Assembly (NCBI RefSeq): GCF_004521965.1
Contig: NZ_SDGK01000006.1
Span: 1 to 64,000 of the forward strand
Reading direction: 5' to 3'
DNA length: 64,000 bases
DNA from: Weissella cibaria
GTDB lineage: Bacteria > Bacillota > Bacilli > Lactobacillales > Lactobacillaceae
Each line of letters begins with the position of its first letter. Position 1 is the stretch's first letter. This document shows positions 1 through 9,067 of this stretch, one piece after another. Both the position numbers and the translations under genes were made by a program. Under the pieces are notes generated by a model. That model was not told the origin of the DNA and searched no databases. It saw only the letters and a program-made list of their open reading frames with translations.

Positions 1-30
1 AACACAAAAAGGTGTTGATGGCATTTCTTC

Positions 31-55
31 CACCAACACCAGAAAGTATAGAGCC
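31..55. mobile_element. Terminal inverted repeat of an ISL3-family insertion sequence (element lies left of the window)
   Basis: Read on the minus strand, this stretch begins GGCTCTATACTTTC and ends in GTGTTGG. It matches the outer ends of the complete ISL3 element at 60073-61585, which start GGCTCTAT and GGTTCTAT and continue into GCGTTGGT. A subterminal hairpin (GGTGTTG at 11-17 with CAACACC at 34-40) corresponds to the GCGTTGGTG hairpin inside the complete element. The body of the element would extend left of base 1. I see only the end, so the family call rests on this end similarity. Confidence 0.6.
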
Positions 56-131
56 GTTTTTTTGCGTTTTAGTGTACCGAAAACGGGATATAGAACATGC
101 GTAAAATGCATGTGTTTTGTAAGGCTTGGGG

Positions 132-137
132 TATAAT
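132..137 (+). promoter_or_regulatory. Probable promoter -10 box of the leader RNA before yueI
   Basis: A perfect TATAAT lies just after the IS end and puts the start of transcription near base 144. No good -35 box is visible 17 bases upstream. The transcript would run through the structured leader into yueI. Confidence 0.5.
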
Positions 138-143
138 ATTTTT

Positions 144-335
144 TGTTCTTAAAGCCCGTGGCTTTTACCCAATTTCTCACGAGCTACTAGTGTCAAAACT
201 AGTTGAACTCCTATATGAAGTTGTTTGGTGTTTTTCCCAAATTTAACATCAAGCCTGAGTCGTATCAGGTAGGCTTCAAAATGATTCTTCTTTAGATAGA
301 AGATTGAGTGAGACGGGATTTCCGTCTCTTTTTTT
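144..335 (+). ncRNA. Structured leader RNA with intrinsic terminator, riboswitch-like
   Basis: About 190 nt lie between a TATAAT box and yueI. Visible helices are: P1, CCC (168-170) plus TCTCAC (175-180) with GTGAGA (308-313) plus GGG (315-317); a hairpin with two ACTAGT copies (186-191 and 198-203); GTT-TTTGG (220-228) with CCAAA-AAC (237-247); AAGCCT/AGGCTT (251-276) with CTGA/TCAG inside; and a terminator, GAGACGG (310-316) with CCGTCTC (322-328), followed by T-rich 329-335. P1 and the terminator share bases 310-316, so they exclude each other, as in a switching leader. I do not recognise it as a known riboswitch class. It could also be a stand-alone small RNA. Confidence 0.5.
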
Positions 336-372
336 GTGCTGTCATTATGGTAAACTTAGGGGTGAAACAACT

Positions 373-840
373 ATGAAAATGAAAGTTGAGGACCCGTCTA
401 TGTCTGATATGGATCCACATATGCAAGCAGCCGTTTACGGCACACCACAAATTAACCCGGATGAACGTAACCACTATTTAGGCACGTTTAGAGAGCGAGT
501 TTATGCGGCGCAAACACGTGACACATTTGGTCAGGCGGCCTACATGCCAACATGGGAGGCGCAATTTAAGGCGCATCCGGATGGCACGTTGTTCTTAAAT
601 GGCCATTTAGAATTAGATGATTTATCCCCATATATGCAATTAGCCTCGAAGTATAGCATTGGGTTTACGCTGAAGTCAGATGATGTGTTTGATCGTTCAG
701 ATATCGTTGCGGTTTTCGCAGCAAAAGAGGCTGTCAATATCGATCAAATTGATATTGTTAAGTTAACTAAGGCACCAACGGTGGAAGGAGAGAGCCAGCC
801 GGTGGGGAAAAAGCCTTGGTATAAGCGATTGTTTGGTTAA
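373..840 (+). CDS. yueI: YueI family protein (DUF1694)
   Basis: This 155-residue protein starts MKMKVEDPSM. Its conserved core, with YGTP near residue 25 and LGTFRERV near 40, is the signature of the YueI/DUF1694 family of Firmicutes, whose biochemical role is unknown. I chose the ATG at 373 because AGGGGTGA lies 7 bases before it; a longer reading from 304 would overlap the leader terminator. The C-terminus is short, basic and aromatic (KKPWYKRLFG), which suggests an amphipathic membrane-touching tail (inference). It follows the structured leader, so expression may depend on read-through of that terminator. Confidence 0.8.
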   Translation: MKMKVEDPSMSDMDPHMQAAVYGTPQINPDERNHYLGTFRERVYAAQTRDTFGQAAYMPTWEAQFKAHPDGTLFLNGHLELDDLSPYMQLASKYSIGFTLKSDDVFDRSDIVAVFAAKEAVNIDQIDIVKLTKAPTVEGESQPVGKKPWYKRLFG

Positions 841-865
841 ATAGTTGCTTAAAGGGAGAGAGAAA

Positions 866-2662
866 ATGAGACCATATGGTGAAGTGCTGAATGATATTCG
901 AGCTGATAAAAACGTGAGTATCAGTGGGATTGAACGGTTTGGCATCAGTAAGTCACGCTGGTATCGCTTTGTTGCTGGCAAGGCAGAGTTATCGTTAAAA
1001 GAATTAATTGATGTACTAACATTGTTTAACCATGACTTTTTTTGAATTGGCTATGGCAGCCAAAGTCCCATTATTTCGGCTGTTTAGCACGGTCTCGATG
1101 TTTGCACTGTTACTTGACCAGTTAAAAACCGATGTGATTGAGACTGAAAATACTGTGGCAGTGGCGGGTCCTGACGATTATGGCCATCAACTGGCTCAGA
1201 TGGTCCTGTACATTAGTGAAAACGGTACGTATAATCCGACGCTGTTTGAGTCGTTAAAAGAGTTATTGTTACACCATCTTCGAGCTGAATGTGGCTGGTT
1301 TGTTGGCGTATGGTTTGACGCCCGAAGAGTTTATGGTTGTGTACCAACATTTTGACCGTTCTATCACGATGTTTAACACGTTCTTGCCAATTGACGTCTG
1401 GGGGATTGCCATGCAGATGCACGTGCAAGCTATCAAAAAGTTTTTGATTGATCCTAAGAATCGTAATCGCGAAAATCCGCGGTTTATTCTAGAAGCGATT
1501 ATTAACCAACCAGCCACGGTTGATATGGTTTAATTGAAAATTTTGCGACGGTTGGCGATGCTGGTTCGTGACGATAAGATGATGTTAAATCCCGCTTTGG
1601 ATGATTTAGTTGCTTCGTTTTTGGCAGCAGCTGAACGCGAACAGGCGAGTGTCATTGGCATTGCACCAAGTGATTTAAACCTGACATTAATCTGGCAAAC
1701 CTATCGCGCCGAACGTGAGAGCTTCTGGCAACTAGCTGAAACACCAAATAATTTCCCGGTTTATGCAGCCGGAACTGAAGTGCCATACTTTGAACACTTT
1801 GGGAAGCTGTTTCAATGGGGAGTGCAAGGGAAGCATATTACGACGGCAACGATTGATCGATCTGACGTGTCGACTTATAAGTTATACCGGGCCTACAAGG
1901 ATTAGGACCTATTACGGGCTGATGATATGACGGTTTTGATGCGGGGCCTGCGCCTATTGCCGGCCTATTTAGATGCAGTGGTTTACAGTCAATACATTGA
2001 TACCACGCATACAGCTTGGGTGGAGTATGTGCCAGAATTGACCGATCCCACCATGGATCATGTGATGGCCGAGGTTGCCCTGAAGAATTACGAACGACTA
2101 GGTTCTCGGCGTAATTTGGAAGCTTCCTTTGAACATCGCGGACTAGATGGTATGGCCCGTTTTCCTGGTTGGCTATCAAGTCCGGTGGCCAATCAGTTAG
2201 GTCGGGAAATCATAGATGAGTTGATAAACATTGATGTGTGGCATGATCACGAAGTACGCTTGGTGAAGTTTGGTTTACTGGACATTGATTCACTGGATAT
2301 GATTGATATTTGGGCCAAACTCATGCGACAAGTCTATGAAAAAAACTATGAACCTTATCGCTTGATTGAAAACATTTTAGAGGCGCTTGACTTAGCAACA
2401 TTTAGAGCAACGTTAATAGGCAACCGTGAGCTGGTTGCCTATTACACAGCTGGCACGTGACCTAGGTCGGGAACAAGTCCGTGACGGCAGTTTGCGGTTG
2501 CAGTGGCGCTGGACAATATTAGAGTACTATGAATGGTTCTTTGATGATCCGACAGCATTAGTCTCAATGTTGCGTAATTTTGTCATCGACTATCAAACGC
2601 TAACAGGTAATTTTGCTATGATGCTGCGTTATCGCGCAATTTTACAAGCACTTGGTAAGTAG
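866..2662 (+). pseudogene. Degenerate Rgg/XRE-type transcriptional regulator region
   Basis: The start at 866, with AAAGGGAGAG before it, opens an N-terminal helix-turn-helix of about 57 residues (MRPYGEVLND...) typical of Rgg-like regulators. The reading then changes frame near 1045 and again near 1300. Stops occur in frame at 1531-1533 and 1903-1905, with another shift near 2440-2460, ending LRYRAILQALGK at 2662. The helical, Leu- and Tyr-rich C-terminal part resembles the Rgg ligand-binding repeat domain. About 600 codons in total is roughly twice an Rgg protein, so this may be two tandem regulators, the second without its DNA-binding domain, or one unusually long one. Rgg proteins normally sense peptides; no functional product is expected here. 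Confidence 0.7.
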
Positions 2663-2694
2663 CCAAAAATAAAGTAAGAAAGAAGGCGGTTGAC

Positions 2695-3981
2695 ATGCAA
2701 CAACCTTTAGCATTTAGAATGCGCCCTCGGACGATTGAGGAAGTTGTTGGTCAGCAGCACTTAGTCGGTGAAGGGAAAATTATTCATCGCATGGTCACGG
2801 CGAAAATGTTGTCGTCGATGATTTTATATGGACCGCCCGGCACGGGTAAGACAAGTATTGCGAGTGCCATTGCCGGTTCGACGAAATATGCCTTTCGCAT
2901 TTTAAACGCCGCAACGGATAGTAAAAAAGACCTACAAATTGTGGCAGAGGAAGCTAAAATGTCAGGTGCCGTCGTTTTGTTGCTTGATGAGATTCATCGG
3001 TTAGACAAAACAAAACAGGACTTTTTGTTGCCACATTTGGAAAGTGGTCGCATCGTTTTGATTGGTGCTACGACGGAAAATCCGTATCTCTCAATTTTAC
3101 CGGCCATTCGATCAAGGTCACAAATTTTTGAAGTAAAGCCATTGTCAGAGGATGACATGAAGATTGCCATTCAACGTGCGTTAACCGATAAGGACCGCGG
3201 GCTTGGTAATTTTGATGCGGTGCTTGATGAAGATGCTGAACGTCAATTGGTTTACGCAACAAATGGTGATTTACGTTCGGCTTTGAATGGGCTCGAACTT
3301 GCTGTTAAATCAACGTTACCAAGTGAAGATGGCCAAATTCATATTACGTTGCCTATTATTGAGGAAACTGTCCAACGCAAGGCGTTAACAGCGGACAAAG
3401 ATGGGGATGGCCATTATGACGTTATTTCGGCGCTTCAAAAGTCGATTCGTGGTAGTGATACTGATGCGGCGTTGCATTACTTGGCGCGCTTGATCGAAGC
3501 GGGTGATTTGCCAATTATTTCACGGCGCCTGCGGGTAATCGCGTATGAAGATATTGGCCTGGCCAATCCAGCAGTAGCAGCTCGAGCGATTACGGCAATC
3601 GATACAGCTGAAAAGCTGGGCTTTCCGGAAGCGCGGATTCCGTTGGCGAATGCCGTGACTGAATTGGCATTATCGCCAAAGTCGAATTCAGCGTACACGG
3701 CAATCGATGCGGCACTAGCAGATGTACGCAAGGGTGGCACGGGTGATGTGCCAGACCACTTGAAGGATGCACATTATAAAGGCGCCGAAAAACTGGGGCA
3801 TGGGGTGGATTACGTTTATCCACACGGGTATCCTGGCGATTGGGTACCGCAACAATACTTACCTGATAAATTAGTTGGTAAACACTACTTTGATCCAGCG
3901 GGAAACTCAAAGGTCGAAGTGGCGTATAAAGATCAATATCAAAAATTGACTGACGCCCAACGTAAGGGATTAAAAAAGTAG
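2695..3981 (+). CDS. rarA: Replication-associated recombination protein A (AAA+ ATPase)
   Basis: This 428-residue AAA+ ATPase of the RarA/MgsA/WRNIP1 family acts at stalled replication forks. Walker A GPPGTGKT is at residues 46-53, Walker B LLLDEIH begins at 95, and a sensor-1 region (IGATTENP) follows. The C-terminal half is the tetramerising domain typical of the family, so the length is full. The ATG at 2695 follows AAGAAGGCGG. The gene lies beside the 6S-like RNA, as 6S-1 RNA lies near rarA (yrvN) in Bacillus subtilis. Confidence 0.95.
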   Translation: MQQPLAFRMRPRTIEEVVGQQHLVGEGKIIHRMVTAKMLSSMILYGPPGTGKTSIASAIAGSTKYAFRILNAATDSKKDLQIVAEEAKMSGAVVLLLDEIHRLDKTKQDFLLPHLESGRIVLIGATTENPYLSILPAIRSRSQIFEVKPLSEDDMKIAIQRALTDKDRGLGNFDAVLDEDAERQLVYATNGDLRSALNGLELAVKSTLPSEDGQIHITLPIIEETVQRKALTADKDGDGHYDVISALQKSIRGSDTDAALHYLARLIEAGDLPIISRRLRVIAYEDIGLANPAVAARAITAIDTAEKLGFPEARIPLANAVTELALSPKSNSAYTAIDAALADVRKGGTGDVPDHLKDAHYKGAEKLGHGVDYVYPHGYPGDWVPQQYLPDKLVGKHYFDPAGNSKVEVAYKDQYQKLTDAQRKGLKK

Positions 3982-4014
3982 CCTGTCAAGACTGTTTATT
4001 TTATGTAACAGGCG

Positions 4015-4020
4015 TATAAT
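4015..4020 (+). promoter_or_regulatory. -10 box of the 6S-like (Lacto-usp) RNA
   Basis: TATAAT lies about 35 bases after the rarA stop, with a weak -35 (CTGTTT, 3992-3997) 17 bases upstream. Transcription would start near 4027, at the 5' end of the RNA. Confidence 0.6.
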
Positions 4021-4026
4021 AAGGTT

Positions 4027-4256
4027 ACGCGAATTCCTTGGACGTACGCGTGATTCCTACTATATGTAGTTGCTTTACAAACATATTGCTCGGGGATGTC
4101 GGGAAGCCGGCGAGGCCAGCTGTTTCACTCAGTAGCCGCGAACGCTGACTTATTCACCCACTTACCTATAATCTGGAGCCAACTCATTGTGAATCATTAA
4201 CGGCGCCAATCAAGTGTTCGTGCACTACTACGGTTCGCCCTGGTGGTGCTTTTTTA
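4027..4256 (+). ncRNA. ssrS: Lacto-usp RNA, putative 6S RNA
   Basis: About 230 nt between rarA and a small membrane protein gene plus uspA. The described Lacto-usp motif of lactic acid bacteria lies upstream of operons holding a hypothetical gene and a usp gene, and has been proposed to be the 6S RNA of these species; this arrangement matches exactly. The sequence has its own TATAAT promoter. A GCTCGG...GTCGGGAAGCC segment near 4088-4108 resembles the central region of other 6S RNAs. The RNA ends in a 9-bp GC-rich hairpin (4222-4230 with 4241-4249) followed by six Ts. 6S RNA binds RNA polymerase holoenzyme as a promoter mimic. I could not fold it to confirm the long rod. Confidence 0.7.
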
Positions 4257-4286
4257 TTTGAAACGAAAAAGAGAGAAATTTTTATC

Positions 4287-4565
4287 ATGATGATTATGAT
4301 TACCTTTGTTGTCTTTGCTTTGCTCATCGGGGCGATGGGAATTTACTTATTGCGCCACCGAACTGGCTTTATGGACATCGATGCAACCCAAGCCAAAATG
4401 CCAGCGACAGTCTTTGGTTGGTTTTTCACGGTTGATGCCGTTTTGCTGCTCATTAGCGTGGCGATTTATCGGGATGCACCACTACCAGCTGGCATTTTTA
4501 TTATCCTCGCAACAATTATGACAACGGCATTAGCGCTAACTGTCGTGCGCCGTTTGTTTAAGTGA
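4287..4565 (+). CDS. Small membrane protein of the Lacto-usp locus
   Basis: A 92-residue protein with three likely membrane helices (about residues 4-22, 42-61 and 68-87) and a basic C-terminus. I do not recognise a characterised family. It corresponds in position to the hypothetical gene that accompanies usp downstream of Lacto-usp RNAs. AGAGAGAAA lies upstream. Two ATGs (4287 and 4290) are equally possible starts. Confidence 0.75.
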   Translation: MMIMITFVVFALLIGAMGIYLLRHRTGFMDIDATQAKMPATVFGWFFTVDAVLLLISVAIYRDAPLPAGIFIILATIMTTALALTVVRRLFK

Positions 4566-4642
4566 TTTGCGCAATAATGAAATCTTTATACCTTTCGCAT
4601 GGTTTGCATGACATTTATTAATGAAATCGTTTTCTAATAGCG

Positions 4643-4648
4643 TATAAT
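4643..4648 (+). promoter_or_regulatory. Promoter -10 box for uspA
   Basis: TATAAT 40 bases before the uspA start gives it a promoter of its own, with an AGAGGAGG ribosome binding site immediately upstream of the gene. Confidence 0.55.
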
Positions 4649-4687
4649 AAACATATAGGGAAAGAGCCTATTAGAGGAGGACTTATC

Positions 4688-5143
4688 ATGGCAGATGTAA
4701 ACGTAAACTACAAGAACATTTTGGTACCAGTCGATGGCTCAAAGGAAGCGGAAGCCGCTTTGGGCAAGGCAATTCAAGTGGCAATCCGTAATGGGGAGGA
4801 TGCTAATTTGCACATTTTGCACGTTATTGATACACGTGCTTTCCAAAATGTGACTGATTTTAAGACGACAATGGTTGAACAAGTTGCTGAAACTGCAAAG
4901 AAGACGTTGGATGCATACTTGCAACAAGCTAAGGATGCTGGTGTGCAAAACGTGGACTACACAATTGAGTATGGTTCACCAAAGGACATTATTGCTCACC
5001 AAGCGCCAGAGAAGTTGAACGCTGATTTGATTATGATCGGGGCAACTGGTTTGAACGCAATTGAGCGTTTGCTAATCGGGTCAGTAACAGAATACGTAAC
5101 GCGTACAGCCAATGTCGATACATTGATTGTTCGTGCAAAGTAA
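4688..5143 (+). CDS. uspA: Universal stress protein, UspA family
   Basis: This 151-residue protein has the UspA Rossmann-like fold. It starts with the ILVPVDGS strand and loop (residues 11-18) and carries the ATP-binding signature G-x2-G-x9-GS near residues 118-132 (GATG, then GS). That signature points to the ATP-binding subclass. Such proteins help cells through starvation, acid and other stress; the exact task is not predictable. A strong ribosome binding site (AGAGGAGG) and terminator frame it as a single-gene transcript. Confidence 0.93.
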   Translation: MADVNVNYKNILVPVDGSKEAEAALGKAIQVAIRNGEDANLHILHVIDTRAFQNVTDFKTTMVEQVAETAKKTLDAYLQQAKDAGVQNVDYTIEYGSPKDIIAHQAPEKLNADLIMIGATGLNAIERLLIGSVTEYVTRTANVDTLIVRAK

Positions 5144-5150
5144 TAAATCA

Positions 5151-5187
5151 AAACGCTCTGAAGCAATTGCGCTTCGGAGCGTTTTTT
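5151..5187 (+). terminator. Intrinsic terminator of uspA
   Basis: AAAACGCTC-GAAGC pairs with GCTTC-GAGCGTTTT around a short loop and is followed by Ts. Confidence 0.9.
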
Positions 5188-5489
5188 ACTTATCAGCAAA
5201 ATCTCGGCTAATGATCGATGAATCGACTGGCATACGAGTATTTGGGAATACTGGTAGCGTTTACAAATGGTGATGAATTAGGCATACTGTTGGGTTGCGA
5301 GGGAATGGGAATAAGTGAAATATTTGGGGTGTTTTATTACCTAATATAAGTAGGTTAAAAGAATTTTTTGACCTATGAGAAGTTATCAAGCCAAATGACG
5401 GGAAATCAAGTTGATAATGAACTTTTGAAGTAGAGAAATGGTGGGACTTGAGGAGAGACTTGTCTCATTAGAGAAACGAGGAAACAAAT
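5188..5489. other. Intergenic stretch without recognisable gene
   Basis: About 300 bases between the uspA terminator and the WxL remnant. I find no open frame with a ribosome binding site and no convincing RNA structure. The last 40 bases hold a GAGG ribosome binding site for the next (broken) gene. Confidence 0.5.
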
Positions 5490-5802
5490 ATGATGTTTAA
5501 GACTTTTGCATCTGCTGTACTTGGGGCTGCTGTTTTGGCTGCAACGGTTGCCACATCAGTCAATGTTGATGAATTTCTTAGCTGATAACGGTCAATGGAC
5601 GTTGGAGGTTAAGCAAGGTGGCTGGGTTAAGGGGACTGATGGTACTAATGTCGCTACGGGTAATGCAGCCAACAACGGTAAGGCTATTGATTTGGGTGCG
5701 TACGCCTTGAACGTCGCAGCGGGAACGAACGTTAACAGTGGTACGTACACGAACATGTTGACTTGGTCATTGTCTAACATTGCTGGTAACACAACGAAGT
5801 AA
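5490..5802 (+). pseudogene. WxL-domain surface protein, internally deleted remnant
   Basis: The ATG at 5490, preceded by GAGG, opens a clear signal peptide (MMFKTFASAV, then Ala/Val-rich) that hits a stop at 5583-5585. In another frame the C-terminal part of a WxL domain follows, with a GQWTLEV motif and a terminal LTWSLS motif before the stop at 5802. Intact WxL proteins are about 200 or more residues. Here signal peptide and domain end are joined by a deletion with a frame change. WxL proteins bind the cell wall peptidoglycan non-covalently. It is the first gene of a decayed csc-type cluster. Confidence 0.75.
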
Positions 5803-5880
5803 AACTTTTTAAACCATCTTTGATTTCCCATCATTTGGCTTGGTAAAAAGAGAGTATTTCTGTAAGAGGTTATATACATA

Positions 5881-6985
5881 ATGAATAAAAAATGACATGG
5901 TTGGCATTTGCTGTCGGGGTCGGGGCGGTGACATTGTCCGGTACGACCATCCACGCGGTTCAGGTTGATTTGAATGTGACACCTGTCCAGGCGGCAAGCC
6001 AACGTGATAAGAGCGAAAGTTTCTTTGATGTGGTCTTGCAACCGAACCAGACTGAAAACTTGGTCGTTAAGGTACAAAATACGGCCAGGAAAGATATGGT
6101 GGTGGACGCTCAGGCAGCACCTGCATCAACCAGTAATAGCGGTATCGTCCAGTACGATAACCATGCCAAATTGGATCCATCGTTGGTGTATAACGTGAAC
6201 AAGTTGGTGCAAACACCGGACAAAGTGACGATTCCGGCCGGCCAAACGGTGACATATACGGCTAAGCTAACCATGCCTGGCGCAACGTTACCCGGTATGG
6301 TTTCTGGGGCGTTGATTTTTGAGCCCGAAACGGGTGAAAAATCAACCACCGGTCAAGGAATTATGGGGATTGTCAATAAATTCTAATACACTGTTGGTAT
6401 TTTGGCACATAAAGAAAATCGGACATGGGAACCTGATTTGACGTTTGCAGGGGTAGCAACGAAAAGTGAGACCGGAACGACGAACATTGCCATTAACATA
6501 CGTAACACAACGGGCGCATATTTGAACCAACTTGCGGTTGAAGCGACGGTCACGAAGGATGGTAAGCCATACAGCCGTAAGCAGCGAGATATGAAAATGG
6601 CACAAAATTCGAACTTTGGTTATATGATGCCGTTGAAGGATAATGCAACGACTGGTAAATACGCGGTTAAGGCAATAGCTTACTACGTTAAGGATAGGCG
6701 CTGGTCAGTACCAGGATGGTACGGGCCAACGTTATCGTTACAAGAAGACGTTGACAAATTCCGTCACACTGTCTGACCAGCAAGCCAAAAAATTTGAACG
6801 CTGATATTAAGCAAGCAGCTGGTGGGGTACCAACGAGTATTATTGCTGGAATTTCAGCAATTGTCGTACTTGTTGCGGCCGTGCTTGGCATGATTTTCTT
6901 GATGATGAAGCGTCGTAAGCACGCGGATAGTCGTATGGCTGACTTGGAAGCCGAATTGGCTAAATTAAAGGCCAACCAAAAATAA
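5881..6985 (+). pseudogene. WxL-interacting protein (DUF916/DUF3324), decayed
   Basis: ATG at 5881 reads only four codons before a stop. One base shift gives a membrane/signal segment (MTWLAFAVGVGAV...) and a DUF916 domain, with an in-frame stop at 6384-6386. The DUF3324 part follows in a different frame to about 6770. A further shift leads into the C-terminal anchor: a membrane helix (about 6835-6905) and a basic, Glu/Lys-rich cytoplasmic tail ending at 6985. The order signal peptide, DUF916, DUF3324, helix, tail is that of the WxL-interacting proteins that hold WxL complexes at the surface. At least three lesions make it non-functional. Confidence 0.85.
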
Positions 6986-7008
6986 TTAGAGGGAAAGGGG
7001 CAACTGAC

Positions 7009-8858
7009 ATGATTAATCGTAAGCAACAAACACGGTTACGGGTAGTTGTCGCCTTTTTGTCGTTAGTGATGCTTGGCTCAGCTGGTGCAGTGGGTTATGA
7101 CGTGGTGCTGAACCAACCTGCACATCTTGTACAAGCCGATGCAACTACTAAAACAGTGCTTAGTTTGGGCATCCCCAAGGCGGTCATTCAGGCCATGCTG
7201 GATAACAGTTTGATGAGTGATGGCAAAACGCCAACAGCAGCCGGTAAAACTGTGACGAACTTTACAGGCGGTGACATCCAAAAGCTGAAGACGTTGTCGT
7301 TGGCAACGCGCGTGAAAAATGCTAATGGTACTTATACATCTAAAACCAATGAAGCCGTCGCAAATTGGTTGGGCGGTTTGAATTATAGTGCAACTAATGG
7401 TGGTGGATGCCCTGTTGTGACAGCGGATGTTGTGCTAGGAGCTGATTATTTGTCAACCGGTCAAACGTCTGCAAGTAGTATTTTGGATAATGGGGTGCCG
7501 GTGATCAATATTACTCACCAACGCCTATTTTAAATGTGCTGATGGCGGTCATAAATTCAGCCACAAATACAACAACCTTTGATTTGACAGGAATTCTATC
7601 TAAGGTGCCGGCTCAAAGTAATTACAACACGGTCCACATGGCCACGCTGGCATTGGCCCAGATAAATAAGTTAACGGCCCTCAAAACACTGAACCTTGAT
7701 GGTAATCAATTAGGTGTAGATAAGTAGGGTTCAGCTGCAGTTGATGGCTCAGCCTACTATCTATTCTGTTCAAATACTCTGACATCGAGATCGGTCACCA
7801 ATTTGGATTTATCAAATAATGATTTTACAACGCTGGATGGTAATATCTTGTCGGGAATTGGCTCACAAATTTCATCCTTAAACTTAGCTGGTAGTGAAAA
7901 CTTGGATGTTTCTGGTAACACGGCCTACGTTATTGCGTCGGCTTTGAATTCTGGTTGTGCTTCTTTGACGCTGGATGATAAGACAGCGAACGACTTGGCT
8001 GCAAACCAATTAGCGAACCAAAGTGCTTGGCCGGGGGTTAGTTCGTCCGAACTCCAATCAATTGCGCCACAGCTAACGGGTGACACGGTTTCTAACATTG
8101 TTGACAAGAATGCCATGGCTGTAACGTCAAATGTGTCGGAAACGTTGGCGACAACTAACGCTGATGCTATCAACGCGAATACGTTGACTAGTTTGACTGA
8201 TAAAAACGCCAATACGATTACGTCAGATTCTTTGGCCGTGGTGACGGCTAATAATGCGGGCACGTTTGATTCAGAAACTCTCGCAAATACGGATAAAACG
8301 AATCCGGACGCACTGACAAACTTGCCAGATGATGATAAGTAAAAAGTTGTTGAGGCGGCCGGTGGGGCGGACAAGGTCGGCGACATTGTGGCAGATCCAA
8401 CTGCTGTACCAAAATCAGAAGCAATGAAACCGGCAATGCAGTAAGAAACGGACACGCCTGATAATTCATCACAAGCAGGACCTGTTGCAGTATCTGGTGG
8501 TAATATTGATTTTGACCATGCAAACCTAGGCACGACAAAAACTTCAACCTCACCATCGGCCATCGAGGTGTCGGGGACAGTACCAAAATCTTGGTCTTTG
8601 GCCGTGTTGGCAATGCCTTGGCAAACAGCGGATGGCCAACATAAATTCGAACCAACGTTGACATTTGATACCGTGCAGGATAAAACCAATAACAAAGCGT
8701 TAGAGGCAATTAAATTATCATCGGACGGCCGTGCAAAACTGTTGGTTAGTAATGCATCTGACGCGCAAGCCTTTGATGTGCGGATGGGATCGATTAAAAT
8801 GACAGAATTTGAACAAGCTTTAGCTGGTCAAGCATACACTGGCACAATCAATTGGTAA
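7009..8858 (+). pseudogene. Leucine-rich-repeat WxL surface protein, decayed
   Basis: A well-placed ATG (GAGGGAAAGGGG before it) opens a signal peptide and an N-terminal region. The frame shifts near 7510. The rest stays in one frame but is cut by stops at 7725-7727, 8340-8342 and 8442-8444. LRR-like units (LxxLxLxxN) appear around 7680-7900 (ALKTLNLDGNQL, NLDLSNNDF). The end carries a WxL-type domain with WSL at about 8590 and a damaged final motif (GTINW) at 8858. In csc-type clusters such LRR-WxL proteins are large surface components. Confidence 0.8.
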
Positions 8859-8895
8859 CTCAGCAATACGCAGAGTGCCACACAACAATAGTAAC

Positions 8896-8930
8896 AAAAG
8901 GGACACCTTGTGAATGAGATATCCCTTTTT
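8896..8930 (+). terminator. Probable terminator of the decayed WxL cluster
   Basis: AAAAGGGA and TCCCTTTTT form a 7-8 bp stem around an 18-base loop with a T-rich 3' side. Confidence 0.5.
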
Positions 8931-8959
8931 GGGTTATCCGGGACGGGTGAACGACTGGT

Positions 8960-9019
8960 CTAAATGCTTGTGGTGCCCTCAGACAGGGGTTTGAGGGGAG
9001 TGTGGGACACCGCATTTAG
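8960..9019. repeat. Imperfect inverted repeat
   Basis: CTAAATGC (8960-8967) is complementary to GCATTTAG (9012-9019). The flanking GTGGTGCCC and GGGACAC extend the match imperfectly. No T-tract follows. It may be a relic of a small mobile element or part of the decayed locus. Confidence 0.3.
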
Positions 9020-9067
9020 CTGATTAAAAGTGCGTTAGTTTAGTAGTCAGGAAGGGGATGTGACGTT

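Noticed and set aside
13-40. Hairpin at the left edge as a Rho-independent terminator
   Set aside because: No T-run follows directly, and the hairpin has a counterpart inside the complete ISL3 element, so it is part of the IS end.
5592-6077. Minus-strand open frame of 161 codons opposite the WxL remnants
   Set aside because: No ribosome binding site and composition unlike a protein; it is the shadow of the surface-gene remnants.
7925-8695. Minus-strand open frame of 256 codons inside the LRR-WxL pseudogene
   Set aside because: The plus strand clearly encodes the repeat protein; the long reverse frame is due to its Ala/Thr/Asn-rich codons.
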